From Sulfurimonadaceae bacterium (GTDB lineage: Bacteria; Campylobacterota; Campylobacteria; Campylobacterales; Sulfurimonadaceae): 64,000 nucleotides of DNA. The notes below the pieces were generated by a model, which saw only the letters and a list, made by a program, of their open reading frames with translations, did not search any database and had not been told where the DNA came from. Positions 50,677-61,119 of the stretch are shown in pieces. Position numbers and translations under genes: made by a program. The first letter of the stretch is position 1. Every line of letters starts with the position of its first letter. The DNA is taken from positions 34,618 through 98,617 of the forward strand of contig JAQUHB010000008.1 of assembly GCA_028683835.1 (NCBI GenBank), written 5' to 3'.

Positions 50677-52672
50677 TTTTATTCTCTTCTTCAATAATGT
50701 GACGTTTTTTCACCATAGAAGCATCCTCTTTTAATTCATCTGCGATCTCATCATGCACAGGTGAAAGTTTGCTTTCCATTTCATTTTCTTTTTCAAATTT
50801 TTCGATAATTTCACGAACATCTTCACCCGTGATATTTTCTTTATCATAAAGCAATGAAACCATATTTTCAATAGCTCCACGATATTCTTCAAGACTTTTC
50901 TTCACATCTGCATAATGTTCACTTAGACTGGTTTTAATAAAACTATCCATATCTTCGGCCATTTTCTCACTAAATTCTCTCGCAGCAGGAGCTCCACCTC
51001 CAAGAAATGATTGACGCTGTTTTTCTAACACCATTAAACCTGCAACATCCGTCATACCATACATCTGAACCATAGACTTGATAATATCTGTCGCACGTTC
51101 TAAGTCATTTCCTGCACCTGTTGATATTTCACCTAAAAACACTTCTTCAGCTCCTCGACCGCCAAGAAGTACATCTACTTCAGCCCATAATTCATGACGC
51201 TGCGCCATAAACTTGTTTTCTTCTGGAGTATTGAGTGTGTAGCCTAAAGCTGCTAGTCCACGAGGAACGATAGAAACTTTTGATACTTTTTTTGCACCTT
51301 TTGTGATCTCAGCCAAAAGTGCATGACCACTTTCATGATAAGCCACAATCTTTTTCTCTTTAGGATTGATACGGCGCGACTTTTTAGCAAGTCCTGCTAT
51401 CGCGCGCTCTACTGCTTCAAAAAGATCTTTTTGACTTACGCTTTTTTTACTCGCACGTCCCGCTAAAAGAGCACCTTCATTAATAATATTTGCCAAGTCA
51501 GCACCAGCAAGACCAGCTGTAATACGAGCAATCTCTTCAAGATCTACATTATCCGAGAGTTTAACATCTCTTACATGTACTTTTAAAATCTCTACACGCC
51601 CTTGAAAATCTGGCTTATCAACTAAAACTTGTCTGTCAAAACGTCCTGGACGCATCAATGCGCTATCCAAAACTTCAGGACGGTTTGTTGCTGCTAAAAT
51701 AATAATCGGCGTATCTGTACCAAAACCATCCATCTCAGCTAGAAGTTGATTAAGTGTTTGTTCCCGCTCGTCATTTCCACCCATCATTCCACCAGCTGCA
51801 CGACTTTTTCCAATCGCATCGATCTCGTCTATAAAAATAATAGATGGTGCATCTTTTTTTGCCTGTTCAAAAAGATCACGAACACGCGCGGCACCCACAC
51901 CTACAAACATCTCAATAAAGCTAGAACCACTTACTGAAAAAAATGGTACTTCGGCTTCACCTGCAACTGCCTTTGCTAAAAGAGTTTTTCCTGTTCCAGG
52001 GCTTCCCACAAGCAATACCCCTTTAGGAATTTTTGCACCAAGCTCAACATAGCGTTGAGGGTATTTTAAAAAATCTACAATCTCTTGTACTTCCTCTTTT
52101 GCTTCTTGAGCACCTGCGACATCATCAAACTTTGTTTTTGGTTTTTCAGAATTGACAAGTTTTTTAGAATTTCCCATGCCAAGGATTCCGCTTCCCATAC
52201 TTTTTTGCATACGGCCAGCAAAAAACATCCAAATACCAATAATAAGTAAAAATGGAAACAACCATCCAAACATCTCTGTAAACCAGTTAGACTCACTAAA
52301 TCCAGAATAATCTATATTTTCTTTATCCAACAAAGGAACCAAAGTATCATCACCAGCTACCATACGCGTTGTATAAGAGATTTGTTTCCCATCAGCATTG
52401 CCAGTTGCACGGATATATGTTTGCCCAATTTCTACTTTTTGCACTTTTTTATTAGCAATAAGCTCTTTTAATTCAGAATAACTCACTTGCTTGTTTTGTG
52501 ACGTTGAACCCATCGCTGAACCCATAGAACCAGTTGCGCTCTGATCTCCTATGAGTGATTTAAAAACCAATATAATAACAATAGAGAAAATTGCAAAAGT
52601 TATAAGTGGATTTTTATTGAAGAAATTATTATTTTTATTGTTTTTATTATCGTTTGATTCTGGAGAACCCAT
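50663..52672 (-). CDS. ftsH: ATP-dependent zinc metalloprotease FtsH
   Basis: The 669-residue protein has two membrane segments (about 24-44 and 130-150), an AAA+ domain (Walker [14 protein letters not shown] near 222-234, Walker B IIFIDEID, second region of homology RPGRFDRQ), and the zinc protease motif HESGH at 446-450 followed by the third ligand region. It degrades misfolded membrane and short-lived regulatory proteins. A poly-Asn/Lys low-complexity start and a charged coiled tail are ordinary for the family. It is part of the cheY, prmA, ftsH, decarboxylase-like, pssA operon. Confidence 0.97.
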   Translation of the reverse strand: MGSPESNDNKNNKNNNFFNKNPLITFAIFSIVIILVFKSLIGDQSATGSMGSAMGSTSQNKQVSYSELKELIANKKVQKVEIGQTYIRATGNADGKQISYTTRMVAGDDTLVPLLDKENIDYSGFSESNWFTEMFGWLFPFLLIIGIWMFFAGRMQKSMGSGILGMGNSKKLVNSEKPKTKFDDVAGAQEAKEEVQEIVDFLKYPQRYVELGAKIPKGVLLVGSPGTGKTLLAKAVAGEAEVPFFSVSGSSFIEMFVGVGAARVRDLFEQAKKDAPSIIFIDEIDAIGKSRAAGGMMGGNDEREQTLNQLLAEMDGFGTDTPIIILAATNRPEVLDSALMRPGRFDRQVLVDKPDFQGRVEILKVHVRDVKLSDNVDLEEIARITAGLAGADLANIINEGALLAGRASKKSVSQKDLFEAVERAIAGLAKKSRRINPKEKKIVAYHESGHALLAEITKGAKKVSKVSIVPRGLAALGYTLNTPEENKFMAQRHELWAEVDVLLGGRGAEEVFLGEISTGAGNDLERATDIIKSMVQMYGMTDVAGLMVLEKQRQSFLGGGAPAAREFSEKMAEDMDSFIKTSLSEHYADVKKSLEEYRGAIENMVSLLYDKENITGEDVREIIEKFEKENEMESKLSPVHDEIADELKEDASMVKKRHIIEEENKNDNN

Positions 52673-52678
52673 TAGGTA

Positions 52679-53506
52679 CTATCCTCTTTTTAATATTAAT
52701 GTTACCCATTCATCTTGCGTTATACGCTCCAATAATGGACAATCTTGATAAAACTTAAGCACTTTATTCTCATATTTATCCAGTATTCCGGACAAGATTA
52801 AAACGCCATCAGGTTTTGTAATTTTTTTCAAATCACTTGCAATATATGTTAAAACATCAGCTACGATATTTGCTATAGTGACATCGTATGTTTTTTCACT
52901 CATGGCAGCTGAACCTTCCCAAATATTTCGGTAAGCGACACTATTTTCATAAGCATTGATAGTAGAATTTTCAACCGAAACAGGATCAGTGTCACATGCG
53001 TCTGCAATAGCACCAAGCTTTAATGCTGCAATACTCAAAATACCGCTTCCACATCCAACATCAATCACTTCATCACCATCTTTTACATATTTTGCTATGC
53101 CTTGAAGACAAGTTGCTGTTGTTGGATGATGTCCTGTGCCAAAAGCTAAAGCAGGATCTAAAACAATATTTATACGATCCTCTTTTGGTTCTTCCCAAGT
53201 CGGATAGATATAGAATGGCTCGATTTCAACTGGAGTTATCGCATCTTGATACTCTTTCACCCAGTCACTACTCTTTTCTTTAGTTAATACACATTCAACG
53301 TCAATAGAAGTATTTAGCGCCTTTTGCAAAGCTTCCCTAAACTGCTCAATACCCCACTCGATAGTTTCAAGTTCATCTTCACTGCGAATAATAAAGCCAT
53401 CATCGATTTCTTCAAAACCGACAGGAATCGTATCTGTTAAAAAGTCACTGAATAAATTGTAGTGAGAAGAGACTTTCACTACAAGTTGATTGTAGGATTC
53501 TTGCAT
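52679..53506 (-). CDS. prmA: Ribosomal protein L11 methyltransferase
   Basis: The 275-residue protein has the SAM-binding motif EVIDVGCGSGILSIAALKLGA near 143-163, the acidic loop DTDPVSVENS, and the NIVADVLTYIA motif (the NxxA variant of NPPY) near 211. The N-terminal 70 residues form the L11-binding ferredoxin-like part. It trimethylates lysines and the N-terminus of ribosomal protein L11. It shares one base (TAATG) with the cheY stop, and it precedes ftsH by 6 bases. Confidence 0.92.
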   Translation of the reverse strand: MQESYNQLVVKVSSHYNLFSDFLTDTIPVGFEEIDDGFIIRSEDELETIEWGIEQFREALQKALNTSIDVECVLTKEKSSDWVKEYQDAITPVEIEPFYIYPTWEEPKEDRINIVLDPALAFGTGHHPTTATCLQGIAKYVKDGDEVIDVGCGSGILSIAALKLGAIADACDTDPVSVENSTINAYENSVAYRNIWEGSAAMSEKTYDVTIANIVADVLTYIASDLKKITKPDGVLILSGILDKYENKVLKFYQDCPLLERITQDEWVTLILKRG

Positions 53507-53886
53507 TAAGCCTCAATGCCTAAAACAGCAGCGAGTTTTTCTTTAAGAACCTGAGGAGTAAAAGGTTTTACGATATAGTTATTAACACCTGCTTTTAAGG
53601 CTGTAATAACTTCCGCTTTACCACCTTCTGTTGTAACCATGATAATTGGAAGATCTTTAAAACGAACATCCGTGCGCACTTTTTTCACAAGTTCCAACCC
53701 GTTCATTTCAGGCATATTCCAGTCAGTGATCAACATTCCAATATCTGGATTTTCATTTAAGACACTCCAACCTTGTAGGCCATCTTCCCCTTCTAAAATA
53801 TCTTTGTAACCCAAACGTTGCAAAGTATTTTTTATTATACGACGCATCGTCGAGCTATCATCTACCACTAATAATTTCAAATACAA
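53506..53886 (-). CDS. cheY: Chemotaxis response regulator CheY
   Basis: The 126-residue single receiver domain has the acidic pair VVDDSSTMRRI (residues 7-17), the phospho-acceptor Asp in MLITDWNMPEMNGLEL near 57, Thr in IIMVTTEGGK near 86, and Lys in NNYIVKPFTP near 108. The close match to CheY, with no output domain, indicates that it binds FliM at the flagellar switch when phosphorylated. It is the first gene of the block that ends with pssA, and it couples to prmA by a shared base. Confidence 0.94.
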   Translation of the reverse strand: MYLKLLVVDDSSTMRRIIKNTLQRLGYKDILEGEDGLQGWSVLNENPDIGMLITDWNMPEMNGLELVKKVRTDVRFKDLPIIMVTTEGGKAEVITALKAGVNNYIVKPFTPQVLKEKLAAVLGIEA

Positions 53887-53937
53887 TCCTTTGTATAAAT
53901 TATATATTTCTAGAATTTTAACAGATGATAGCCTAAC

Positions 53938-54651
53938 TTAGTTTGAATTAACTTTAAATAAAGCCGCTAAATCCAAAGTGCCCTCGTAGTATGCCTTTCC
54001 AATGATGACACCATCTATCTCATTCGTTGCCATTAAAGCTTCAATATCTGCAGCATCTTTTACTCCGCCACTTGCAATTGTACTTATTCCGCTTACTCTT
54101 GCAATATCAAGAGTAAACTCTACATTTACACCGCTTAATGTTCCATCTTTGCCAACATCTGTACAAATAATCGCTTCTACTCCGGCATTTGCAAATTCAC
54201 GAGCAAGATCAGTAGCTTTCATATTGCTTACTTCACCCCAACCCTCCACAGCTACAAATCCATCAATAGCATCTATCCCAACGGCTATTGGATATTTTGC
54301 AGCCATCTCTTTAACAAAAGTCGAGTCTTTGACTGCTATTGAACCAAGTATTATTCTATCTATACCAATTTCAAGCATTTTTTGGATCGTTTGTTCATCA
54401 CGAATACCCCCGCCGAGTTCTAGCTTAACATTGCAATTTTCACGTATTTTAATGATCTGTTCGAGATTTTTTGGTTCACCTGCGAATGCGCCATTAAGAT
54501 CCACTAAATGTACCCAAGTAGCGCCCATCTCTTCAAATTTTTTTACAAGTTCCCATGGCTCATCAGAATATATTTTTGCGCTATCCATCAACCCTTTTGT
54601 AAGACGAACTGCTTTCCCGTCTTTGAGGTCTATTGCCGGATATAAAGTCAT
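53938..54651 (-). CDS. hisA: Phosphoribosylformimino-5-aminoimidazole carboxamide ribotide isomerase
   Basis: The 237-residue TIM-barrel protein has the N-terminal [16 protein letters not shown] (catalytic Asp near residue 8), the second Asp in VGIDAIDG near 125, and the phosphate-binding [11 protein letters not shown] near 193. It isomerises ProFAR to PRFAR in histidine synthesis. It is 19 bases after hisH, so these two consecutive pathway genes are co-transcribed. hisF is not in the window. Confidence 0.95.
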   Translation of the reverse strand: MTLYPAIDLKDGKAVRLTKGLMDSAKIYSDEPWELVKKFEEMGATWVHLVDLNGAFAGEPKNLEQIIKIRENCNVKLELGGGIRDEQTIQKMLEIGIDRIILGSIAVKDSTFVKEMAAKYPIAVGIDAIDGFVAVEGWGEVSNMKATDLAREFANAGVEAIICTDVGKDGTLSGVNVEFTLDIARVSGISTIASGGVKDAADIEALMATNEIDGVIIGKAYYEGTLDLAALFKVNSN

Positions 54652-54670
54652 ATTTTTTATCTCTCTTTCA

Positions 54671-55282
54671 TTATAATTGTATAAAGTTTTCTAAAATCTT
54701 TAGCCCGTTCGTATGGCTTTTTTCAGGGTGTGGTTGAATTCCAAGAACATTATCACGAGCTATCGCACTTGTAAACTCATATCCATACTCTGTCATACCG
54801 ATACTGTCTGATTCATTCTCACATACCGCATGGAATGAATGCACAAAATAAAGATAATGAGATTCGTCAAGCCCACCAAATAGTTTATGCTGCTTTGTAA
54901 ACATACGGTTCCATCCCATATGTGGAACTTTAAGAGCATGAGAGAATCTGCCTTGATTAAACTCAATTACTTTACCTTTAATAAGTCCAAGCCCCTCATT
55001 TGGACCAAACTCTTCGCTACTTTCAAAAAGCAATTGCATACCAAGACAGATACCAAACATATAGTTTCCACTTTTTGCGTACTCTTTTAGTGCTTCATCC
55101 ATAGAACGCTCTTTAAGATGTTCCATTGCATCGCCATATGCACCTACTCCCGGAAGAATCAATTTATCATAAAGCTTAAATTTCTCAGGATCAGAGATAA
55201 TCGTTACTTCCTCACCAAGCTTTGCAAAAGCATTTTTGACACTTGCCAAATTTCCCATATTATAATCAACAATTGCTATCAT
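54671..55282 (-). CDS. hisH: Imidazole glycerol phosphate synthase glutaminase subunit
   Basis: The 203-residue class I glutamine amidotransferase has the oxyanion strand region [11 protein letters not shown] near 45-55, the nucleophile cysteine in [12 protein letters not shown] near 76-87, and the His-Glu pair in [12 protein letters not shown] near 183-194. It releases ammonia for HisF. It overlaps the downstream end of the PDC-sensor gene by 4 bases and precedes hisA by 19 bases. Confidence 0.95.
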   Translation of the reverse strand: MIAIVDYNMGNLASVKNAFAKLGEEVTIISDPEKFKLYDKLILPGVGAYGDAMEHLKERSMDEALKEYAKSGNYMFGICLGMQLLFESSEEFGPNEGLGLIKGKVIEFNQGRFSHALKVPHMGWNRMFTKQHKLFGGLDESHYLYFVHSFHAVCENESDSIGMTEYGYEFTSAIARDNVLGIQPHPEKSHTNGLKILENFIQL

Positions 55283-56184
55283 TTTTGAATTTTCTCTTTT
55301 GTAAATTTTAAATATATTGCCAAACTCACTATCATTACGCTAACACCACCCATAATGTACAGAGCATATAAAAGCTTTTCCGGATCTGTAATAGCAAATT
55401 TAAATACAAGCATTAACGCTTCTATCGAAAGAGCAATGATGATGGAACCCAAAAACTTGACCATTGTTTTATGTGCTCCCGAAATATTATGCTCCTGATT
55501 TTGTCCCGTTATCTCTTCTTCGATAATTGTCTTGGTAAGATCAAACATCGCTAAAGAAAGAGTCAGTAAAATAGTCGCTTCAAACACATTTTTAATCTCA
55601 AAATTATTCACTGTAATCTCATTGACAAAAAAGCTTTGAATTCCTTTGAAAAATAAAAGAATAGCAATCGCAATGAGGGCAATTGCAAAGATACCATACG
55701 AAATTTTAAAAAAATTATTAAAAAAAGTATCTAATGTATTGAGATGAGCGATTTTTAGAACCTCATCAAAAGGCATATCTATACAGGCGACATATTTGAT
55801 ATCACCTTTTTCATCATAAATCGGTGTTGATGCGGTGACTGTGAGTTCTGAACTTAAAAGTGATGGATAAGGATCTGTTATAGTACATCTATGCTCTCTA
55901 ACCGCACGGTAATAATAAGCGCGGTCTGCACGAATTTTACCAATATCTTCATCTCTGTGCTCACCTTTTAAATAGGTAGGTGATACCTGAATACCTTTAT
56001 AATCCAAAAGATAAACAGCATCGCAGTTTTCAAGATCAGCCTTGATCTTTAAAAGCCTTGGCATAATCATCTCAGCTGAAAGAGAAGGAAGTCTATCCGG
56101 AATATTCTTTGAAAAAAGATAACAAAAATAAGCTCTAGCTTTTGTTCTGCCTTTCGAAAAATTTTGAATATCAGCTGCTACCAT
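55279..56184 (-). CDS. PDC-type sensor membrane protein
   Basis: The N-terminal 160 residues form a PDC/Cache-like sensory fold, with KADLENCDAVYLLDYKGIQVSP and RADRAYYYRAVREHRCTITDPYPS and a TVTASTPIYDEKGDIKYVACIDM strand, although no signal or membrane segment precedes it. Four to five hydrophobic helices follow (from about residue 170), ending with [12 protein letters not shown]. There is no histidine kinase, HAMP or methyl-accepting domain, so the output is unknown. It overlaps hisH by 4 bases. Similar PDC-domain proteins occur in Campylobacterota, but I cannot name a function. Confidence 0.75.
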   Translation of the reverse strand: MVAADIQNFSKGRTKARAYFCYLFSKNIPDRLPSLSAEMIMPRLLKIKADLENCDAVYLLDYKGIQVSPTYLKGEHRDEDIGKIRADRAYYYRAVREHRCTITDPYPSLLSSELTVTASTPIYDEKGDIKYVACIDMPFDEVLKIAHLNTLDTFFNNFFKISYGIFAIALIAIAILLFFKGIQSFFVNEITVNNFEIKNVFEATILLTLSLAMFDLTKTIIEEEITGQNQEHNISGAHKTMVKFLGSIIIALSIEALMLVFKFAITDPEKLLYALYIMGGVSVMIVSLAIYLKFTKEKIQK

Positions 56185-56236
56185 TAGATACCTTTTAAAC
56201 CAAATTATCTTGCGATTATAGCATCATATTTTTAAA

Positions 56237-57160
56237 TTAACCGATCTCACAAATAGTCTCTTTTGTCTTACAACGGTTGTATTCACACTGGAATGTTATA
56301 TGAGTTATACCAAAATCTTTTTCCAAAATCTCTTCTAAAGAATCTAATATTGGGTCACATTCTTCAAGCGTGATATTTTCTTCAAATTCAAGATGCGCTT
56401 CTAAGTGTATCCTGTTGTCATCAAGTTGCCAAAGATGAATATGGTGTATATTTGTAATTTGCTTTTGAATCTGCATAATCCTTTGAGTCACTTCTTCAAG
56501 CTCGATTCCTTCAGGTGTGAACTGCATCAACACAGAGAGTGACACTTTCATCAAACTCCAAGAAGAAATTATCAGATATAGAGCTATCATGATCGATACA
56601 AGCGGATCAATCCAATATATTTCATAAAAGTACATGAGTAATCCACCCACTACTACGGCGATAGATGTTAACATATCTGTTAAGAGATGAAGATAAGCCG
56701 CTTTTACATTCATATTATGATCTGCATCATCTTTTATAAACAATACACCGAGTGCATTTAAAAATATACTTACAACTCCCAGCCATACGACAATCAAAGA
56801 GTCAATATTTTGAGGATTCATAAGTTTCTCATATGCCTCGTAAATCAAGAATACTGCAACTGCCATCAAAACAGAGGTATTGAAAAATGCAGCAATTATC
56901 TCAGCACGTCTATATCCAAAAGTTTTGCTCGGCGTATTTTTTTTGTGAGAAAGATAGTTTGCGACATAAGCTATTATCAGTGTTAGAACATCGCTAAAAT
57001 TATGAAGAGCATCACTCAAGAGTGCAAGCGAACCGGAAAACACTCCTCCGATGATTTGTGCTATTGTAATAATAAGATTTAAGACAATTGCTATAAAAAG
57101 ATTTTTTCCGCTAACGTTGTGATGATGACCATTGTGATCATCGTGGTGATGCTCTGACAT
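56237..57160 (-). CDS. Cation diffusion facilitator (zinc/cobalt exporter)
   Basis: The 307-residue protein has a histidine-rich cytoplasmic start (HHHDDHNGHHHN), six membrane helices and a C-terminal cytoplasmic domain (about 215-300). The metal site residues of the CDF family are visible: SDALHNFSD near 49-57 and HLLTDMLTS near 158-166. It exchanges a divalent metal, most likely Zn, Co or Cd, for protons, and protects against excess. It is divergent from waaC. The zinc-sensing CZB cyclase elsewhere in the window may respond to the same ion, but that is inference. Confidence 0.92.
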   Translation of the reverse strand: MSEHHHDDHNGHHHNVSGKNLFIAIVLNLIITIAQIIGGVFSGSLALLSDALHNFSDVLTLIIAYVANYLSHKKNTPSKTFGYRRAEIIAAFFNTSVLMAVAVFLIYEAYEKLMNPQNIDSLIVVWLGVVSIFLNALGVLFIKDDADHNMNVKAAYLHLLTDMLTSIAVVVGGLLMYFYEIYWIDPLVSIMIALYLIISSWSLMKVSLSVLMQFTPEGIELEEVTQRIMQIQKQITNIHHIHLWQLDDNRIHLEAHLEFEENITLEECDPILDSLEEILEKDFGITHITFQCEYNRCKTKETICEIG

Positions 57161-57181
57161 TTGTTATTCCGCCGGTTTTGA

Positions 57182-57187
57182 TATAAT
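57182..57187 (+). promoter_or_regulatory. Probable -10 element of waaC
   Basis: A perfect TATAAT ends 7 bases before the waaC ATG at 57195. The transcript would be leaderless or nearly so, and no RBS is seen before the ATG. Confidence 0.5.
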
Positions 57188-57194
57188 ACGTCCC

Positions 57195-58181
57195 ATGAAA
57201 CTAGATCACATCGCTATCGTACGACTCTCAGCTCTTGGAGATATTGTTAATTCTACAATTGTACTACAATTTATACATCAAAAATATCCAGATATTAAAA
57301 TAGACTGGATCACAGAAGAGGTTTTTGCGCCACTTTTAGATGAACATCCGTTCATATATAAAGTTCATACGATCAATCTTAAAAAAATCAAAAAAGAGAA
57401 AAGTTTTTCACTCTTGAAAAAAACTGTCTCAAAACTGAAAAATCTTCCAAAGTATGATCTTATCATCGACATGCAAGGACTTCTAAAGTCCGCTTTGGTA
57501 TCGCGTTTTATAGGCAAAAAAATTCATGGGTATGATAAGAATTCAGCCCGAGAAAAACTCTCTTCGCTCTTTTATGCATCTGCTTCTAATATCCCTTATG
57601 ACATAAGTGTTATAAAGCGAAATGTATTACTCATGAACGATGCACTTGACTTACATATAGATGATACAATGATAGAAAATAAACTCCCTATTTTACCATC
57701 TTATAAAAAACTGTCATTCACACAAGATGATTACTGTGTTTTTGTAATCGGTGCTTCATGGGAGAGCAAAATCTATCCAAAAGAGAGAGTCGCAGAGATA
57801 TGTAAAGACTTACCATGTAAGATTTACATCGTCTGGGGAAATGAAAAAGAGAAAAGTGATGCGGAGTTTATAATGGCCAATATACAAAATACGGAAGTAA
57901 CTCCAAAACTAAACCTCAAGGAGCTCTCCTCTCTTATAGCACATGCAAAGCTTGTAATTGGTAATGATACAGGTCCGACACATATGGCATGGGCATATAA
58001 CATCCCTTCCATCACCCTTTTTGGACCAACCAATGAGAGGATGATCTTTCCAACTGTTAAAAATATTGCCATCCATTCAAATTCTCTTGTAGATATATTT
58101 CATATCAATAAAAATGATTTCTCCATAAAAAATATCGTTCCGCAAAATATTATCAACAAAGCAAAGGAGCTTTTACAATGA
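57195..58181 (+). CDS. waaC: Lipopolysaccharide heptosyltransferase I
   Basis: The 328-residue glycosyltransferase family 9 protein opens with IAIVRLSALGDIVNS and has the family's core residues in IDMQGLLKSALVSR near 91-104 and LVIGNDTGPTHMAWAYNIP near 255-273. It adds the first heptose to Kdo in the LPS/LOS inner core, at the inner membrane's cytoplasmic face. It overlaps the htrB-like gene by 4 bases, as in Campylobacter, where these genes begin the LOS locus. Confidence 0.94.
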   Translation: MKLDHIAIVRLSALGDIVNSTIVLQFIHQKYPDIKIDWITEEVFAPLLDEHPFIYKVHTINLKKIKKEKSFSLLKKTVSKLKNLPKYDLIIDMQGLLKSALVSRFIGKKIHGYDKNSAREKLSSLFYASASNIPYDISVIKRNVLLMNDALDLHIDDTMIENKLPILPSYKKLSFTQDDYCVFVIGASWESKIYPKERVAEICKDLPCKIYIVWGNEKEKSDAEFIMANIQNTEVTPKLNLKELSSLIAHAKLVIGNDTGPTHMAWAYNIPSITLFGPTNERMIFPTVKNIAIHSNSLVDIFHINKNDFSIKNIVPQNIINKAKELLQ

Positions 58182-59068
58182 TAGGTTTTTACCTCTTTTT
58201 AATTTTTGAAAAATTTTTGATGCTGTTACCAAAAAAAGTCAGGCGAGGATTTTTCATCTCACTTGCAAATATCGCATATCTTCTTAGTAAAAGATATACC
58301 AAAGTTGTAAGACAAAATCTAGAGTTTGTCTATGGCAAGGAACTTGATGATAAGTTCGTAGAAGAGATTACAAGATACTCATACCGATCTCTTTTGCTGA
58401 ACTTTTTATATACTTTAGAGGGACATTACTATACGGTTGAAGATATTGCCAAAAAAGTAAAATTTGAAAATTTAGAGATTATCCAGAAAATTCAAGCGCA
58501 AAATCGTCCCATCATTTTCGTGACTGCACACTATGGTGCATGGGAACTTGGCGCCCAAATGCTAAGTGCTTGTGTTGAACCGCTTATGGTCGTATACAAG
58601 GGGATGAAAAATGAATATTTTAATAACTATCTTCTCGCTTCGCGTGTAAAGTGGAAAATGGATTATGCGGAAAAACGTGGTGCGGCAAAAGATGTAGTCA
58701 AAAGGCTTCGTGCGAAAAAAGCGGTCGCTATTTTAATGGATATCAATGTCAATACTCAAGACGGTGTCAGTGTAGAGTTTTTAAATCATCCCACGCTTCA
58801 ACTCAAATCACCTGCTTATTTTGCAAGAAAGTTTGATGTTGCACTTGTTCCAATACTTATTCATCCGGATGAAAATGATGAAAACTATACGATTAAAGTC
58901 TATGAGGAGATCGTCTCTCCTCGAACTGACGATGTTGAGAATGATATACTTGTTACGACGCAGATGGAGGCCACATGGCTAAGTCAAGAGATACTGAAAA
59001 ACCCAAAACCATGGTTTTGGGTTCATAGACGCTGGAAAAACGATTATCCAAAGATCTATAAAAAATAA
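58178..59068 (+). CDS. htrB: Lipid A biosynthesis acyltransferase (HtrB/WaaM-like)
   Basis: The 296-residue protein has an N-terminal membrane segment and the LpxL/HtrB acyltransferase motif IFVTAHYGAWELGAQ near 112-126 (HX4E), with the later MDINVNTQDGV and KSPAYFARK segments near 186-216. It adds a secondary acyl chain to the lipid A precursor. It follows waaC with a 4-base overlap, so lipid A acylation and core heptose addition are co-expressed. The exact chain and position cannot be told from sequence. Confidence 0.92.
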   Translation: MIGFYLFLIFEKFLMLLPKKVRRGFFISLANIAYLLSKRYTKVVRQNLEFVYGKELDDKFVEEITRYSYRSLLLNFLYTLEGHYYTVEDIAKKVKFENLEIIQKIQAQNRPIIFVTAHYGAWELGAQMLSACVEPLMVVYKGMKNEYFNNYLLASRVKWKMDYAEKRGAAKDVVKRLRAKKAVAILMDINVNTQDGVSVEFLNHPTLQLKSPAYFARKFDVALVPILIHPDENDENYTIKVYEEIVSPRTDDVENDILVTTQMEATWLSQEILKNPKPWFWVHRRWKNDYPKIYKK

Positions 59069-59074
59069 TCTTTC

Positions 59075-60106
59075 TTATTGCACTGTTGATTTTGCTTCGA
59101 CGAGTTTGAGCAGTGCTAGGAAAAATGAAGTAATTGCAGGCCCGAGGATCATCCCCCAAAATCCAAAAGTTGCAAGTCCTGCTAAAATTGCAAAGAAAAT
59201 AACTATCTCATTTAACTGCATATCTGATTTAATAAATCGGATATTAATCTCTCGAATAATGAGAGGTTTGATAAATGTATCAGCAATAATCGATATTATC
59301 ACTATTGAATAAATAGCAATAAACAAGGCTCCATTTGTATTGCCGAAGCTGTATTCATAAGCGGCAAAGGGAACCCACATCAAAGCACCTCCTACTACTG
59401 GAATCAGTGATGCAAAACCATACATAATCCCAAATAAAATACCGTTATAACCCATCAACGCGATAGCAACACCAAATAATGCACCTTCAAACATCGCCGT
59501 TGCAAGAATAGAGTAAAAAACGGTGCTCATAACGGAAGAGAGTTCGTATGTTAAAAGTTTATTATCATCCTCTTCAAGCTTCACCACTTTTTTTACAAAT
59601 GCTATAATCGCTTCCCCGTTATACTGAGAAAAGAAATAAAACACAATCACTAGAAGTGCATTTTTGATATATCCTGCACTGTATGAACCGATAGTTCCTG
59701 CATAAGAAACTGCTGTGGATGCAAGGTTCTTGAGTTGGAAATCTTGAATCATATTGTCTACATAAGGTTTTAAAAATAACAAAGATGCAGGTGGATGATC
59801 AAGAAGATTTTGCATCGAATTTTCTACCTGTGTTATGATCGCTGGATCGATATTGTTTAGCTGTATAGAAAAGCTAGCTAAGAAATACCCAAGCGGCGCA
59901 AAAAAGAGCAGCGCAAGTAAAAAGGTAGAAAGCATACTTCCAAAAAATCTAGACTTGGTTATATTTGTAAAGTAACATTGTACATTTGCTGTCGATATCG
60001 CCAAAAGTGCAGCAATAAGCATAGTGAGCAAAAATGGTTCATAAAGGCGATACATCCAATAAAGTGCGCCTCCGAAAAGTACGATAAGCAGGTGTTGTGG
60101 TTTCAT
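59075..60106 (-). CDS. AI-2E/PerM-family transporter
   Basis: The 343-residue membrane protein has about eight helices and the AI-2E family features: an N-terminal pair of helices, a soluble loop (about 80-135), and the C-terminal IMYGFASLIPVVGGALMWVPFA and FWGMILGPAI motifs. Members include TqsA and proteins tied to Na+/H+ exchange or autoinducer-2 export, so the substrate is open. It starts on the stop of ruvB (one shared base) and lies tail to tail with the acyltransferase gene. Confidence 0.88.
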   Translation of the reverse strand: MKPQHLLIVLFGGALYWMYRLYEPFLLTMLIAALLAISTANVQCYFTNITKSRFFGSMLSTFLLALLFFAPLGYFLASFSIQLNNIDPAIITQVENSMQNLLDHPPASLLFLKPYVDNMIQDFQLKNLASTAVSYAGTIGSYSAGYIKNALLVIVFYFFSQYNGEAIIAFVKKVVKLEEDDNKLLTYELSSVMSTVFYSILATAMFEGALFGVAIALMGYNGILFGIMYGFASLIPVVGGALMWVPFAAYEYSFGNTNGALFIAIYSIVIISIIADTFIKPLIIREINIRFIKSDMQLNEIVIFFAILAGLATFGFWGMILGPAITSFFLALLKLVEAKSTVQ

Positions 60107-61110
60107 TACAGAAGACTCTCTTGTTGATTTTTAAATTTTATAACATCGATCGTTTTATGTGTCGCGATTCTGCCTTTTGCCGTACGTTCCAAGTAACCGT
60201 TGGCTATTAAATAAGGCTCAAATACATCTTCGACTGTTCCTTCATCTTCACTCAGTGCCGCAGCAATAGTGCTAAGCCCAATAGGTTTCCCTTTTGAAGC
60301 CACCAAAAGCTCTAAGAGTCGGATATCCATCTCATCAAAACCATGAGAATTAATACCTAATTCATTCAAGGCATACTGTGTTCGACTAAATTCGATGTGT
60401 CGCTCATTCGCCACTTCAGCAAAATCTCTTACACGGCGAAGCAATCTTAGCGCTATACGCGGAGTACCTCGACTTCTTTTTGCTATCTCAGTTGCGGCGT
60501 CCATTTTTATATTTTTGTCCAGCTTACCCGCGGCTTGAATAATGATACGGGAGAGTTCATCATCAGAGTAAAAATTCATGCGAAAATTCATCCCAAATCT
60601 ATCGCGCAGAGGATTTGAAAGCATCCCCGCACGCGTGGTTGCACCTATGAGTGTAAATCTTGGAAGATCTATCTTTACAGTCTGTGCCGCAGGTCCGCTT
60701 CCTATGATGATATCGATACGAAAATCTTCCATCGATGAGTAAAGTATCTCTTCAACAGCTGGAGATAAGCGGTGTATCTCGTCTATAAAAAGGATATCAC
60801 CCTCTTCTAGGTTTGTAAGGATCGCCGCTAAATCGCCACTTTTTTCTATCATCGGAGCTGCTGTTACTTTGATATTTGCATTCATCTCATTTGCAATGAT
60901 AAGAGCGAGCGTCGTCTTGCCAAGCCCTGGAGGCCCATAAAAAAGAGTATGGTCAAGTGCTTCGGCTCTTATCTTGCTTGCCTCTATAAAAACAGAGAGA
61001 TTTTTTTTGATCTGTTCTTGACCGATGTACTCATTCCATGCGCTTGGACGAAGGGTAATTTCACTGCTCTCATCTGCACTAAATCGCTCGATTTCTACTA
61101 TACGTTCCAC
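60106..61110 (-). CDS. ruvB: Holliday junction branch migration helicase RuvB
   Basis: The 334-residue AAA+ protein has Walker [16 protein letters not shown] near 58-72, Walker [11 protein letters not shown] near 107-116, the sensor [13 protein letters not shown] segment near 153, and arginine finger SNPLRDRFG, followed by the C-terminal winged helix ([19 protein letters not shown]). It drives branch migration with RuvA. It follows panB by 9 bases and is close to full family length. Confidence 0.97.
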   Translation of the reverse strand: MERIVEIERFSADESSEITLRPSAWNEYIGQEQIKKNLSVFIEASKIRAEALDHTLFYGPPGLGKTTLALIIANEMNANIKVTAAPMIEKSGDLAAILTNLEEGDILFIDEIHRLSPAVEEILYSSMEDFRIDIIIGSGPAAQTVKIDLPRFTLIGATTRAGMLSNPLRDRFGMNFRMNFYSDDELSRIIIQAAGKLDKNIKMDAATEIAKRSRGTPRIALRLLRRVRDFAEVANERHIEFSRTQYALNELGINSHGFDEMDIRLLELLVASKGKPIGLSTIAAALSEDEGTVEDVFEPYLIANGYLERTAKGRIATHKTIDVIKFKNQQESLL

Positions 61111-61119
61111 AAAAACCTC

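Noticed and set aside
54002..54676. 224-codon open frame on the + strand opposite hisA
   Set aside because: It is antisense to a fully convincing hisA, low in complexity (Ser/Ile/Pro-rich), and has no RBS.
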